Part shown: positions 23,004-31,251 of the stretch, in pieces
How the letters are laid out: each line of letters opens with the position of its first letter
Position numbering within the stretch: position 1 is the first letter of the stretch
Source: JAGLQQ01 sp043806135
Lineage (GTDB): Bacteria; Omnitrophota; Gorgyraeia; B26-G9
Direction of reading: 5' to 3'
Length of the DNA: 34,520 nucleotides
Assembly: GCA_043806135.1 (NCBI GenBank)
Contig: JAZDHG010000012.1
Span: 1 to 34,520, forward strand
Program-made: the position numbers and the translations under genes
The notes under the pieces: model-generated
What the model was told of the DNA's origin: nothing
Databases searched by the model: none
What the model saw: only the letters and a program-made list of their open reading frames with translations

Positions 23004-23762
23004 ATGAAAAGGATTTCTAGATTACTGCTTGTTTTAGCGATTTGCTTTACTTTCAGTTCCTGTGCACGCGTTCCTGTAAAACCGACGACACCTGATATGG
23101 GACTGCCGCCAAAACCTACCCAGATTACCCCCCCCGGGGTGCGCCAGGATGCAATACACGTTGTTGCCCCCGGAGAAACAGTCTGGCGTATCAGCAAAAT
23201 GTATGATGTGGATATTAAAGATATTGTTCAGGCAAATAAACTGAAAAGCGCTACTCAGATCGCAATGGGACACCGCTTACGCATACCGAATGCCGCGCCG
23301 CTTCAGTCTGTGGTTACCTTGTATCCTTCCAAAAAATGGGAGTATATTATAATCCACCACAGCGCAACTGATGCGGGCAATGCGCTGGGTTTTCACAAAA
23401 ATCATGAAACAAGAGGATTTGATAAAGGGCTTGGCTACCATTTTGTTATAGATAACGGAACTCAGGATAAAAATGACGGCCATATTGAAATATCTCCGCG
23501 CTGGACAAAGCAGCAGGACGGGGCGCATTGCAAAGCTGGAAATATGAATTGCCGGTCCATAGGCATATGTCTTGTGGGAAACTTCAATAAAGGCCGTGTT
23601 TCTGAAAAGGAAATGGAATCACTGGTATATCTGGTTAATCGTCTGCGCAGCTATTATAAAATCCCTAAGAAAAACATTATCGGGCATGGACAGGTAAAAG
23701 GGGCCAGCACAGATTGCCCGGGCAATAATTTCCCCTGGAAAATTTTTTGGGATAAATTATAA
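23004..23762 (+). CDS. LysM-containing N-acetylmuramoyl-L-alanine amidase lipoprotein
   Basis: The 252-residue protein starts with a lipoprotein signal: MKRISRLLLVLAICFTFSSC, with C20 the lipidation site. A proline-rich linker leads to one LysM domain (about 51-96, IHVVAPGETVWRISKMYDV), which binds peptidoglycan. An amidase_2/PGRP-type zinc domain spans about 112-245. Likely zinc ligands are H118 or H119 (IIHHSA), H228 (GHGQV) and C238 (DCPG). It probably trims peptidoglycan in the periplasm. ATG 23004 was chosen because AAGGA lies nine bases upstream and it begins the signal peptide cleanly; longer in-frame starts run into the preceding gene. Confidence 0.9.
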   Translation: MKRISRLLLVLAICFTFSSCARVPVKPTTPDMGLPPKPTQITPPGVRQDAIHVVAPGETVWRISKMYDVDIKDIVQANKLKSATQIAMGHRLRIPNAAPLQSVVTLYPSKKWEYIIIHHSATDAGNALGFHKNHETRGFDKGLGYHFVIDNGTQDKNDGHIEISPRWTKQQDGAHCKAGNMNCRSIGICLVGNFNKGRVSEKEMESLVYLVNRLRSYYKIPKKNIIGHGQVKGASTDCPGNNFPWKIFWDKL

Positions 23763-24097
23763 AAAATCATATTAAGTAAATAGTATTGCGTCGTGAGTGT
23801 CGCGTATTGCGTCTAAAAACGAAGGACGACGGATGACCATTCGCTCCGATCCCTCCATAAAGATTGGCGGGCAGGCATTAAGACGATGGACGAACGCTCT
23901 CTTTGTTCGCTTAAAAATTATTTTTTGAAAACTTATATGCTTCTAGCCGTTACCTCTGTCTTTTAAACCGATATGGGCATCGCTACCGCTCACCTTTTTC
24001 ACTCGTAACTCATAATTAGTCATTCATAACTGCTTTTGCATCCTTCATCCTAGCGCAGCGGTCGTCCTTCGGACTTCAGTCTTTCTCTCGCTACTCG
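23763..24097. other. Non-coding gap of 335 bp between convergent genes
   Basis: No gene is visible. The gap holds degenerate repeat fragments: TGCGTCGTGAGTGTCGCG near 23788, GACGATGGACGA near 23881 (shared with the spacer after mrpG), and an inverted pair of CGAAGGACGAC (near 23820) and GTCGTCCTTCG (near 24061). The gpmA-proximal end is the complement of TAGCGAGTAGCGAGA, the gene-end repeat. No clear terminator was found for either converging transcript. Confidence 0.5.
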
Positions 24098-24853
24098 CTA
24101 ATGCTTTCTCTCTGCCTTCCCCTGATTAGCAACCGCTTTCATCGCATTTGCTATTGCCTGCTCATTGCCAAGATAATAATGTTTTATCGGCCTCAAATCT
24201 TTATTAAGTTCGTAAACCAGCGGCACTCCAGTCGGTATATTGAGCTCTACGATTTCCTCTTCGCTTACATTATCCAGATATTTTACCAAAGCGCGCAAGC
24301 TGTTGCCGTGAGCGGCGATAAGAACCCTTTTTCCGGATTTTATAGCAGGAGAGATAGTTTCATGCCAGTAAGGAAGAAAACGGGCCACTGTATCTTTCAA
24401 GCACTCGGTTAAAGGGATATCCTTTTTATCCATATCTTTATAGCGCGGGTTATTGCCCGGATAACGCGGGTCTGTCTTTTTAAGTGCAGGAGGAGCAATG
24501 TCATAACTTCTTCTCCAAACAAGTACCTGAGCATCTCCGTATTTAGCCGCTGTCTCTGCTTTATTTAATCCCTGTAAAGCGCCGTAATGGCGTTCGTTTA
24601 ATCTCCAGGAGCGAAAAACCGGTATCCACATTAAATCCATGCCGTCAAGCGTGATCCAAAGCGTTCTGATCGCGCGTTTTAAAACAGAAGTAAAAGCGAT
24701 ATCAAAACTGTACCTTTCTTTTTTAAGCGTCTTTGCCGCCTCTTTTGCCTCAACAATGCCCTTTACTGAGAGATCCACGTCTGTCCATCCGGTGAACTTA
24801 TTCTCTTTGTTCCAGGTGCTTTCTCCATGTCTTAGCAATACAACCTTATACAT
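24098..24853 (-). CDS. gpmA: 2,3-bisphosphoglycerate-dependent phosphoglycerate mutase
   Basis: The 251-residue glycolytic enzyme interconverts 2- and 3-phosphoglycerate. The phosphohistidine is H9 in LLRHGEST, with R8 beside it. NKFTGWTDVDLS, RRSYDIAPP, E87 in LNERHYGALQG and H182 in AAHGNS complete the active site. The length is normal for GpmA. An AAAGGAGG ribosome-binding site precedes the ATG by about eight bases. It is the only clear minus-strand gene in the window. Its TAG stop lies in the gene-end repeat TAGCGAGTAGCGAGA. Confidence 0.95.
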   Translation of the reverse strand: MYKVVLLRHGESTWNKENKFTGWTDVDLSVKGIVEAKEAAKTLKKERYSFDIAFTSVLKRAIRTLWITLDGMDLMWIPVFRSWRLNERHYGALQGLNKAETAAKYGDAQVLVWRRSYDIAPPALKKTDPRYPGNNPRYKDMDKKDIPLTECLKDTVARFLPYWHETISPAIKSGKRVLIAAHGNSLRALVKYLDNVSEEEIVELNIPTGVPLVYELNKDLRPIKHYYLGNEQAIANAMKAVANQGKAERKH

Positions 24854-25093
24854 AATACAAATCCTCCTTTAATGATCACCTAACTTATGAAGCAAAGCGT
24901 GCATAAGTTAGTTTGAGAATTAAACCCCGTACCAAAGCGATATCATGGAAACAAAGCAATTGAATAAAGGGTTTAAACCAATTTGTAATGGTTATTCTCA
25001 CGCACGTTAGCTTTTGGTGCGGGGTAAATCCCGCCTGTCCCGCTGTTTTTTTAGCGGGCCCGTATTTTGACGGGATAAGATTACTTTTTGGCA
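24854..25093 (-). promoter_or_regulatory. Long structured 5' leader of gpmA
   Basis: About 235 nt separate the likely gpmA promoter from its ATG. The leader contains at least two strong hairpins. One is CTAACTTATG/CATAAGTTAG (24880-24911, perfect 10-bp stem), just before the ribosome-binding site. The other is CCCGCT/AGCGGG near 25040-25060, with an A-rich loop. ATTCTC and GAGAAT segments could pair at longer range. It does not match a riboswitch class recognised here. Confidence 0.45.
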
Positions 25094-25122
25094 ATTATAC
25101 TCTTTTTGAGCAAGAATTTCCA
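25094..25122 (-). promoter_or_regulatory. Probable promoter of gpmA
   Basis: On the minus strand, TGGAAA (25117-25122) and a perfect TATAAT (25094-25099) are separated by 17 bp. The -35 matches the consensus at four of six positions. It points to gpmA. Confidence 0.5.
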
Positions 25123-25169
25123 GCATTATATTTGTTTTGCATTTCAATAACACAAATAGTAGAATAACA

Positions 25170-25385
25170 TTGGGTTTATCGCAAACCGCACATCTACTGC
25201 GTTACTTGCTCACTCGCTTGTGCCGTACATCTATGTACGCCTCCCCCGTGGAAATCAAGGATTTCCTGGGGCTGGATCCTTGGAATTTTTCTGAAATTCC
25301 TAAGGGCGTATTCGTTTGCAAAAGAGTGCTTATATTGAAAATTTGAAATTAAACGGGTAATTTCGCAATACGCCCACATCAGCTG
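25170..25385. repeat. Palindrome-rich repeat element before the hybrid kinase
   Basis: This stretch has no credible gene. Two imperfect direct copies of a GGGT...TCGCAA...CGC...ACATC motif lie near 25172-25196 and 25355-25381. Between them are several hairpins: CGTACAT/ATGTACG, GGAAATC/GATTTCC, GGAATTT/AAATTCC and GGGCGTATT/AATACGCCC. The density of dyads indicates a compound intergenic repeat rather than ordinary leader sequence. The rest of the gap up to 25442 contains only the kinase ribosome-binding site GAGGGAG. Confidence 0.55.
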
Positions 25386-25442
25386 TTTATATAGATTTTT
25401 CTGATTTTAGCGATGATACAATTGGAAAGAGGGAGTATATTT

Positions 25443-27659
25443 ATGGACAAAGGCACAAATTATTCCGAGTTTCTTTTTAATTTAATTCCAAGCGCCATAT
25501 TCTGTGTTGATACACAGAGGAACGTTACGCGCTGGAATAAAAAAGCAGAAGAGATAACCGGATATACGGCAGAGGAGGTTTTGGGCAGGCCTCCCCGTAT
25601 ATGGATAGAAGATACCTGCAAAGAAAAATCCGCTATTGTAAGCTCGAAAACAACAAAACCTGTATTTTCCAAAGAATGTACAATACGCACAAAAAGCGGC
25701 GAGATACGCCATGTAACGAAAAACTCCGACTTGCTGCTGGATATGAAAGGCGAGGTTATCGGCGGGATTGAAGTATTTGAGGATATTACAAACCGCAGGA
25801 ACGATGAATTTCAAATCAAGCAGATGGAGACAGACTGGGGTAAGACGTTTAATTCCATAACAGACCTGATCTCTATCCAGGACCGCTCCAATAAGTTAAT
25901 TATGGTCAATGAGGCTTATGCTAGGGTATTCAATATTTCTGTTGAAGAATGCGCGGGAAAGCTTTGTCATAATATTGTACATGGAACCCATGAGTGTATC
26001 CCGGAATGCCCTCACCAGAAATCAATAAAATCAAAAAAAACCGAGATAATAGAGGCCTTTGATGAGCGTTTAGGGCTAAATGTCGAGATTACCACCTGTC
26101 CGATTCTTAATGAAAACCAGGAAGTAACTAAAATGGTTCATATCATAAAGGATATCAGTGAACGCAAAAAGGCAGAGAGCTTGAAAGACAGCCTTATAAG
26201 CATGGTTTCCCATGAATTGCGTACTCCCTTGACAACGATCCGTGAAGCTGTTTCCCAGGTGCTTGATGGGATTTTAGGGCCGACCACGCTTGAACAGCGC
26301 GAGTTTCTTACACTTTGCTTAAATGATGTCGACCGCTTAATGCGTATTATAAACGACCTTTTGGATGTTTCTAAGATCGAGGCAAAAAGCGTAGAGCTGC
26401 ATAAGGAAGCAATTGATATTGTTTCTCTGGCAAAAAAAATAAAAGCTACATTTGTGCCGCGTTTTCGCGAGAAAAACCTCGAAAGCAGATTAACAGCCTC
26501 TTTTGATGAGATCGAAGTCTATGCCGATGGCGATAAAATTATTCAGGTATTTACTAATTTAGTCGGTAATGCGCTTAAATTTACCGAAAAGGGCTATATT
26601 GAACTTAAAATAACAAATAAGGAAAAAGATGTTGAATGTGCGGTTATTGACTCCGGGAAAGGAATTGCCGCTGATGATCTCCAAAATGTTTTTGACAGAT
26701 TTAAACAAATAGATAGAGTTTACGGCCCCGGCGAAAAAGGCACAGGGCTTGGGTTGGCTATTGCTAAGGGGATCGTTGAACTTCACAAAGGCAGGATCTG
26801 GGTAGAAAGCGAACCGGGCATAGGTTCAAAGTTTATTTTTACCCTGCCTAAACCAATGGCGGGAGATGCGATTGTCCTAGAGGCGTTAGGAAGTTTGCAG
26901 GCTATAGCGAAAAGAGAGGCCAGGGAATGCTCTATATTTATAGTTGCCTTTGATAATTTCAAGCAGATGGAAGAAAGCTACGGCAGAGAAAATGTGGACA
27001 TGCTTTTGCTCGAGGTTTTTAACCAGTTTAAACAGTTTGTCGGTTTTGTCCAGCCGCTGATGATAAAAAATGAAAGGCAATTGATCATTTTGACCGATAC
27101 CGGATTGCAGGATATTGACAGCTGGAAAGAAAGGATAAAAAGGATTGTCAAAGGAGTGCTGTTTAAATTCCAGGACCAGTTTGAAGTTAATATCGCGGTG
27201 GGGCACGCGCTTTATGCCCGTGATAATCTCTCGGCAAGCGATCTTTTTGAAAAAGCGCGGGAGTCCCTGGTTAAAGACGCAAAAGAACAGCGGCAGAAGA
27301 GAATACTTATTGTTGATGATGATATAGAAGTGGTTAAGCTGCTTCAGGATGCTTTAAGAAATTTTGGATACAGCAATGTCGCAGCGGTAAATAACGGCGT
27401 GCAGGCGCTTGAGGCTATAGCCCGGGAAAAACCCGCGCTTATTCTGCTTGATATGCAGATGCCGCAGATGAACGGGTATGAAGTTGTGGGACATCTTAAA
27501 GAAGATATGCAGACAAAGGATATCCCGGTAATTATTATGTCCGGGCATCCGGTATCGCTTGATGAGCTTAATGAATATATGAGAAAAAAGGCCATTCCGA
27601 TTGTCGGCAAACCACTGGACATTATGCAGTTTAAAAAACTGATCTGGTTTTTAATATAA
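25443..27659 (+). CDS. Hybrid histidine kinase: PAS-PAS-HisKA-HATPase-degenerate GGDEF-REC
   Basis: The 738-residue soluble sensor has no transmembrane segment. Domains: PAS at about 10-118; a second, Cys/His-rich PAS at about 130-240 (C170, C175, H180, H183, C185, C189, H191); HisKA with H257 (MVSHELRTP); HATPase with N376, DSGKGI (403-408) and GTGLGL (433-438). A GGDEF-like domain follows at about 485-610, where the GGDEF signature itself is replaced by NERQLIIL, so it should not make c-di-GMP. The C-terminal receiver (620-738) has D627 and phosphoacceptor D670, with K723. ATG 25443 has GAGGGAG upstream; ATG 25413 adds ten unlikely residues. It heads a phosphorelay/pilus gene group. Confidence 0.9.
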   Translation: MDKGTNYSEFLFNLIPSAIFCVDTQRNVTRWNKKAEEITGYTAEEVLGRPPRIWIEDTCKEKSAIVSSKTTKPVFSKECTIRTKSGEIRHVTKNSDLLLDMKGEVIGGIEVFEDITNRRNDEFQIKQMETDWGKTFNSITDLISIQDRSNKLIMVNEAYARVFNISVEECAGKLCHNIVHGTHECIPECPHQKSIKSKKTEIIEAFDERLGLNVEITTCPILNENQEVTKMVHIIKDISERKKAESLKDSLISMVSHELRTPLTTIREAVSQVLDGILGPTTLEQREFLTLCLNDVDRLMRIINDLLDVSKIEAKSVELHKEAIDIVSLAKKIKATFVPRFREKNLESRLTASFDEIEVYADGDKIIQVFTNLVGNALKFTEKGYIELKITNKEKDVECAVIDSGKGIAADDLQNVFDRFKQIDRVYGPGEKGTGLGLAIAKGIVELHKGRIWVESEPGIGSKFIFTLPKPMAGDAIVLEALGSLQAIAKREARECSIFIVAFDNFKQMEESYGRENVDMLLLEVFNQFKQFVGFVQPLMIKNERQLIILTDTGLQDIDSWKERIKRIVKGVLFKFQDQFEVNIAVGHALYARDNLSASDLFEKARESLVKDAKEQRQKRILIVDDDIEVVKLLQDALRNFGYSNVAAVNNGVQALEAIAREKPALILLDMQMPQMNGYEVVGHLKEDMQTKDIPVIIMSGHPVSLDELNEYMRKKAIPIVGKPLDIMQFKKLIWFLI

Positions 27660-27666
27660 ATTCAGA

Positions 27667-27776
27667 GATTAAAAACTCGATCACAGCGATATACTAATAG
27701 AAATTAATCGTTGTAATCTTTTAATAATCGGTGTAATCAGGTATAATCCAGCTTATGTATGAGGATTATACCAGGA
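27667..27776 (+). repeat. Composite leader repeat, copy B (before the double-receiver gene)
   Basis: A GATTAAAAACTCGATCACA copy (27667-27685) is followed by a 54-bp segment absent from copy A. That segment includes an inverted relative (TGTAATC, then TTTTAATAATC, 27712-27730), so the front part can fold as an imperfect long hairpin. Then comes the 39-base sequence (27738-27776) identical to 15084-15122, with the perfect 10-bp stem at 27740-27749 and 27763-27772. It ends 17 bp before the start codon of the next gene. Confidence 0.8.
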
Positions 27777-27793
27777 TATATGCGAGATAATTT

Positions 27794-28567
27794 ATGAATA
27801 TACTTATTGCAGATGATACCCGGGAAATCACAACGCTGCTAAGGGTGTTCTTAGAGAAAAAGGGCCATACAGCCGATGTGGCTGAGAACGGTAAACAGGC
27901 GCTGGATATGATCAGGACAAATAAGTATGACCTGGCCTTCTTTGATCATAATATGCCGGACATGACCGGGTTAGAGCTGGTTAAATTCATAAAGCAGAAT
28001 AATATTAAAACAAAAACCGTGATCTTAAGCGGTTATTCCGGTATGGGGGACTCTTTTGCCAAGATCATCGGTGCTGATGCTTATTTGAGTAAGCCGTGCG
28101 GGCTGGAAGATATCGAGGCGATTGTTAAAAAATATGCGCCGGAAGAATCACGAGATATTAAGAGCAAAAAAAAGAAAATACTTGTGGTCGAAGATGAGGC
28201 GAACATTGCCAAGCTGATCAAAGCGCGCCTGAATGCCAACGGCTACGATGTGCTGACTGTGAATAACGGGAAAGAGTGTCTTGCAAGTTTTGATAGTTTT
28301 AAACCGGATCTGGTGTTTCTTGATGTGATGATGCCGGTTATGGACGGATATTCCACAATTGCCGCTATGAAAGAGCAAAAGCTGATCGGTGAAGATTCAA
28401 ATGTAAAAATTCCTGTGGTCATGCTGAGTGCTTTTGCCGATGAAAAAATCAAAAATTTCATGCAGAAACAGGATATCCGCGGGTATATTACTAAACCTTT
28501 TAAAGCGGAAGATTTACTGGTAAAAATAGAAGAGATATTAGGGAAAAAAGGAGATAATAGTGTTTAA
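27794..28567 (+). CDS. Response regulator with two receiver domains and no output domain
   Basis: The 257-residue protein consists of two CheY-like receivers. The first (1-115) has D7/D8 and phosphoacceptor D51 in FFDHNMPD, and a lysine in LSKPCG. The second (about 128-252) starts KKILVVEDEA, has its phosphoacceptor in FLDVMMPVMDG and ends with ITKPFKAEDL. There is no DNA-binding or enzymatic domain, so it likely relays phosphate to other proteins. Candidates are its neighbours, the hybrid kinase and the PilB-receiver fusion. A five-codon ORF from ATG 27780 ends in an ATGA overlap with this start. The stop overlaps the GTG start of the next gene by eight bases. Confidence 0.9.
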   Translation: MNILIADDTREITTLLRVFLEKKGHTADVAENGKQALDMIRTNKYDLAFFDHNMPDMTGLELVKFIKQNNIKTKTVILSGYSGMGDSFAKIIGADAYLSKPCGLEDIEAIVKKYAPEESRDIKSKKKKILVVEDEANIAKLIKARLNANGYDVLTVNNGKECLASFDSFKPDLVFLDVMMPVMDGYSTIAAMKEQKLIGEDSNVKIPVVMLSAFADEKIKNFMQKQDIRGYITKPFKAEDLLVKIEEILGKKGDNSV

Positions 28568-30683
28568 ATCGCTTACTTCTGTTCTTATTGAACAAAACCT
28601 TATAAATGATGAGCAGCTGCGGGAGGCAAAAGAAAGGCAACAGGGGGCAAAACTGCCGATACAGGATATTCTGGTTGAAATGGGTTTTGTCAGTGAAAAG
28701 GATGTGCTTGATATTTTGGCGCGGATCTTTAATATGCCTGTTGTTGATTTAAACATTGAATTGATTGATGAGGACGCAGTCAAATCAATATCCTATGATA
28801 TCGCAAAACGCTACGGGGTTTTCCCGGTGCGCGAAAAAGAGGGAAAGCTACGGCTTGCAATGAGTAATCCGCAGGACATTGTTGCCTTAGATGACCTTAA
28901 GCTGTTAATAAACAGGCCGCTGCAGCCGGTCTTATCCAGTAAAACTGATATTGCCGCGTGTATTGAAAAATATCATCATATTGATGATTCGCTTTATGAC
29001 CTGCTGAAGAATATTGTTGATGATTCTCTTGTTGAAGTCTCGCAAGGCGGGACGGCTAAGAATGTAAATGCCGGCATGGGTACAGAAGATCCGGAACACT
29101 CGCCTGTGGTGCGTTTGCTTAAAGTTATCCTGAGTGATGCCATTAAACATCAGGCTACGGACATTCACGTTGAGCCGCAGGAGAGTTTTATTGAGGTACG
29201 CTACCGTATAGACGGATTTCTGAAAAACATTTTAAAAATACCGACAGAAATGTATGCGCAGTTTGTTGCCCGTACCAAAATCATTTCCAATCTGAATATA
29301 GCAGAATCAAGAAAGCCGCAGGACGGGCGCGCAGATATAATGTTTAACAACAGAAAAATAGATCTGCGTATTTCCATAATTCCCACGCATTACGGGGAAA
29401 AGATCGTTTTCCGCGTGCTTGATCCGCAAAAAGCAAAAATTAATATTGAACAGCTTGGATTTTCCACTGGGGAGCTGGCTAAAATGAAACAACTTTTTAC
29501 CAACCCGCAGGGAATGGTGCTGGTAACAGGCCCTACGGGATCAGGGAAAACATCGACTCTTTATGCGGCCTTAGGGGCAATAAAGGATGAGTCAAAAAAT
29601 ATTGTTACCATAGAGGACCCTATCGAATATCTTATGGCCGGTATTAATCAGATTCAAATAAACCCGAAAAAAGATGTCACCTTTGCCAACGGGTTGCGCA
29701 GCATATTGCGCCAGGACCCGGATATTATCCTGGTCGGCGAGATCCGGGATAAGGAGACGGCTGAGGTTGCTTTTAAAGCTTCTTTAACAGGTCACCTGGT
29801 TTTTTCCACATTGCACACAAACAGCGCGGTTGCCTCTATTAGCCGGCTGCTTGATATCGGGCTTGAAGCTTATTTGATCGCATCATCCGTGATTTTAATT
29901 ATTGCGCAGAGGCTTGTAAGAATTATCTGCAGTAATTGTAAATGTGAGTATGAGCCTGCCGATGAACTAAGGGCCAAATTTTCCCGTTATATAAAAACAT
30001 TCGGCATATCAGTTTTTTACCATGGCAAAGGATGCGAGAAATGCGGCTATACAGGATATCTCGGACGCATGGCGATCTTTGAAATATTTGAATTTAATGA
30101 AAAGATAAAAAGCCTTATTTCAGAAAAAGCGGACGAAACAAAGATCAGCATGGAAGCGCAGACAAGCGGTCTGAAGAGCCTTGCTGAATCCGGCATGCAG
30201 AAAGTTGCTTTAGGGATTACTACACTGGAAGAGATCGCACGTGTGGCATCAGTGGCTGAGGAACCTCAGGAAGCGATGCCAAAACAGGAGGTGCGCGAAA
30301 AGCCGCTTATTCTTGTGACTGATGACGAAGAAAATATCCGTAAGCTTGTAAGCATGCGGCTTAAAACTTCCGGATTTGATGTTATTGAGGCAAAGGACGG
30401 AGAGGAAGCCGTTGAACTTGCCATGTGCAAACAGCCGGATCTGATCATTATGGATGTGATGATGCCCAGGATGGATGGTTTCCAGGCAACAAAGAAACTG
30501 CGTTCGCAGCTGCAGACAGCATCTATTCCCATTGCCTTGCTTACGGCAAAGCGTGATTCAAACAGCGAAATCCAGGGCTTTGATGCCGGAGCGGATGATT
30601 ATATAGCCAAACCGTTTGACGGGGCCAGGCTGCTTGCCCGGGTTAAAGTGCTTTTAAATCGCAGGGGAGTAAATCGTGGCTGA
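28560..30683 (+). CDS. PilB/GspE-type assembly ATPase fused to a C-terminal receiver domain
   Basis: The 707-residue protein powers a type IV pilus or type II secretion-like machine. An MshEN/GspE N-terminal domain covers about 1-140. The ATPase core has Walker A GPTGSGKT (324-331), Asp box IEDPIEY (351-357), Walker B-like DPDIILVGEIRD (386-397) and the His box GHLVFSTLHTN. A four-cysteine zinc site is formed by C457, C460, C492 and C495. After ALGITTLEEIARVA, where the family normally ends, a linker leads to a full receiver domain (about 582-707) with D588/D589, phosphoacceptor D632 (IMDVMMPRMDG), T662 and K684. Phosphorylation could thus control the motor directly. Start GTG, overlapping the upstream gene. 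Confidence 0.92.
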   Translation: MFKSLTSVLIEQNLINDEQLREAKERQQGAKLPIQDILVEMGFVSEKDVLDILARIFNMPVVDLNIELIDEDAVKSISYDIAKRYGVFPVREKEGKLRLAMSNPQDIVALDDLKLLINRPLQPVLSSKTDIAACIEKYHHIDDSLYDLLKNIVDDSLVEVSQGGTAKNVNAGMGTEDPEHSPVVRLLKVILSDAIKHQATDIHVEPQESFIEVRYRIDGFLKNILKIPTEMYAQFVARTKIISNLNIAESRKPQDGRADIMFNNRKIDLRISIIPTHYGEKIVFRVLDPQKAKINIEQLGFSTGELAKMKQLFTNPQGMVLVTGPTGSGKTSTLYAALGAIKDESKNIVTIEDPIEYLMAGINQIQINPKKDVTFANGLRSILRQDPDIILVGEIRDKETAEVAFKASLTGHLVFSTLHTNSAVASISRLLDIGLEAYLIASSVILIIAQRLVRIICSNCKCEYEPADELRAKFSRYIKTFGISVFYHGKGCEKCGYTGYLGRMAIFEIFEFNEKIKSLISEKADETKISMEAQTSGLKSLAESGMQKVALGITTLEEIARVASVAEEPQEAMPKQEVREKPLILVTDDEENIRKLVSMRLKTSGFDVIEAKDGEEAVELAMCKQPDLIIMDVMMPRMDGFQATKKLRSQLQTASIPIALLTAKRDSNSEIQGFDAGADDYIAKPFDGARLLARVKVLLNRRGVNRG

Positions 30684-31251
30684 ATCAGGGCAGGACAAAG
30701 GAAGAGATGATGAGATCAAGGAAATATTCTCCGATTTCAGCAAGCAGAAGAACCTGGAAATTGAACAGGAACAAAAAAATAAAAAAAACAGCACGCGGTT
30801 TGTGAAAGCCAGAGGAGTAATTACATGCTTAGGTATTATCCTGAGTGTAATTCTCCTTTTTAATTTATGGGGGAAAATTTTTAATGAAAACAGCCCTTTG
30901 CGGTCTCCCCGCCCCTGGGCAGTAGGAAAGCGGGTGGGGTCTGACTATAAGATCGACGGATGTATCTTCCGGTTATGGCGCATAAGAAAAGCAATTGATA
31001 TATATTACGCGGATTATAAGAAATTTCCCGAAAATATGCAGCAATTATATGAAACTGATTGCTTGAGGCAAAAGACACTGTGTCCTGCCAGCTCTAAAGA
31101 ATATGTTTTTGAAAAAAGAAAAACAGTAAAAGTTTTCAGCTGTCCTGAGCCTGCTGCGCATCAGGTGGATATTACAGCTATTTATTGCAATGTAGTCAGC
31201 TCTCCTCCGATAATTGAACGTATCAATGATGAAAAGGGACCGGGACGATGA
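30676..31251 (+). CDS. Single-pass membrane protein with pseudopilin-like C-terminal domain
   Basis: The 191-residue protein has a charged cytoplasmic N-terminus (1-45), one transmembrane segment (about 48-64, GVITCLGIILSVILLFNLW) and an extracytoplasmic domain. In that domain, RLWRIRKAIDIYYADYKKFPENMQQLYE (about 98-125) is typical of the mature part of type II/IV pseudopilins. The usual N-terminal prepilin signal G-F-T-L-I-E is absent, so it would not be cleaved by prepilin peptidase. Extracytoplasmic cysteines (95, 128, 136, 155 and 169) may form disulfides. The GTG start overlaps the ATPase gene and the stop overlaps the pseudopilin gene. It is probably an assembly partner of that pseudopilin; the exact role is unknown. 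Confidence 0.7.
   Translation: MAESGQDKGRDDEIKEIFSDFSKQKNLEIEQEQKNKKNSTRFVKARGVITCLGIILSVILLFNLWGKIFNENSPLRSPRPWAVGKRVGSDYKIDGCIFRLWRIRKAIDIYYADYKKFPENMQQLYETDCLRQKTLCPASSKEYVFEKRKTVKVFSCPEPAAHQVDITAIYCNVVSSPPIIERINDEKGPGR

Noticed and set aside
24101..24412. Plus-strand ORFs opposite gpmA
   Set aside because: They are antisense to a fully conserved enzyme and show no ribosome-binding site or recognisable protein features.
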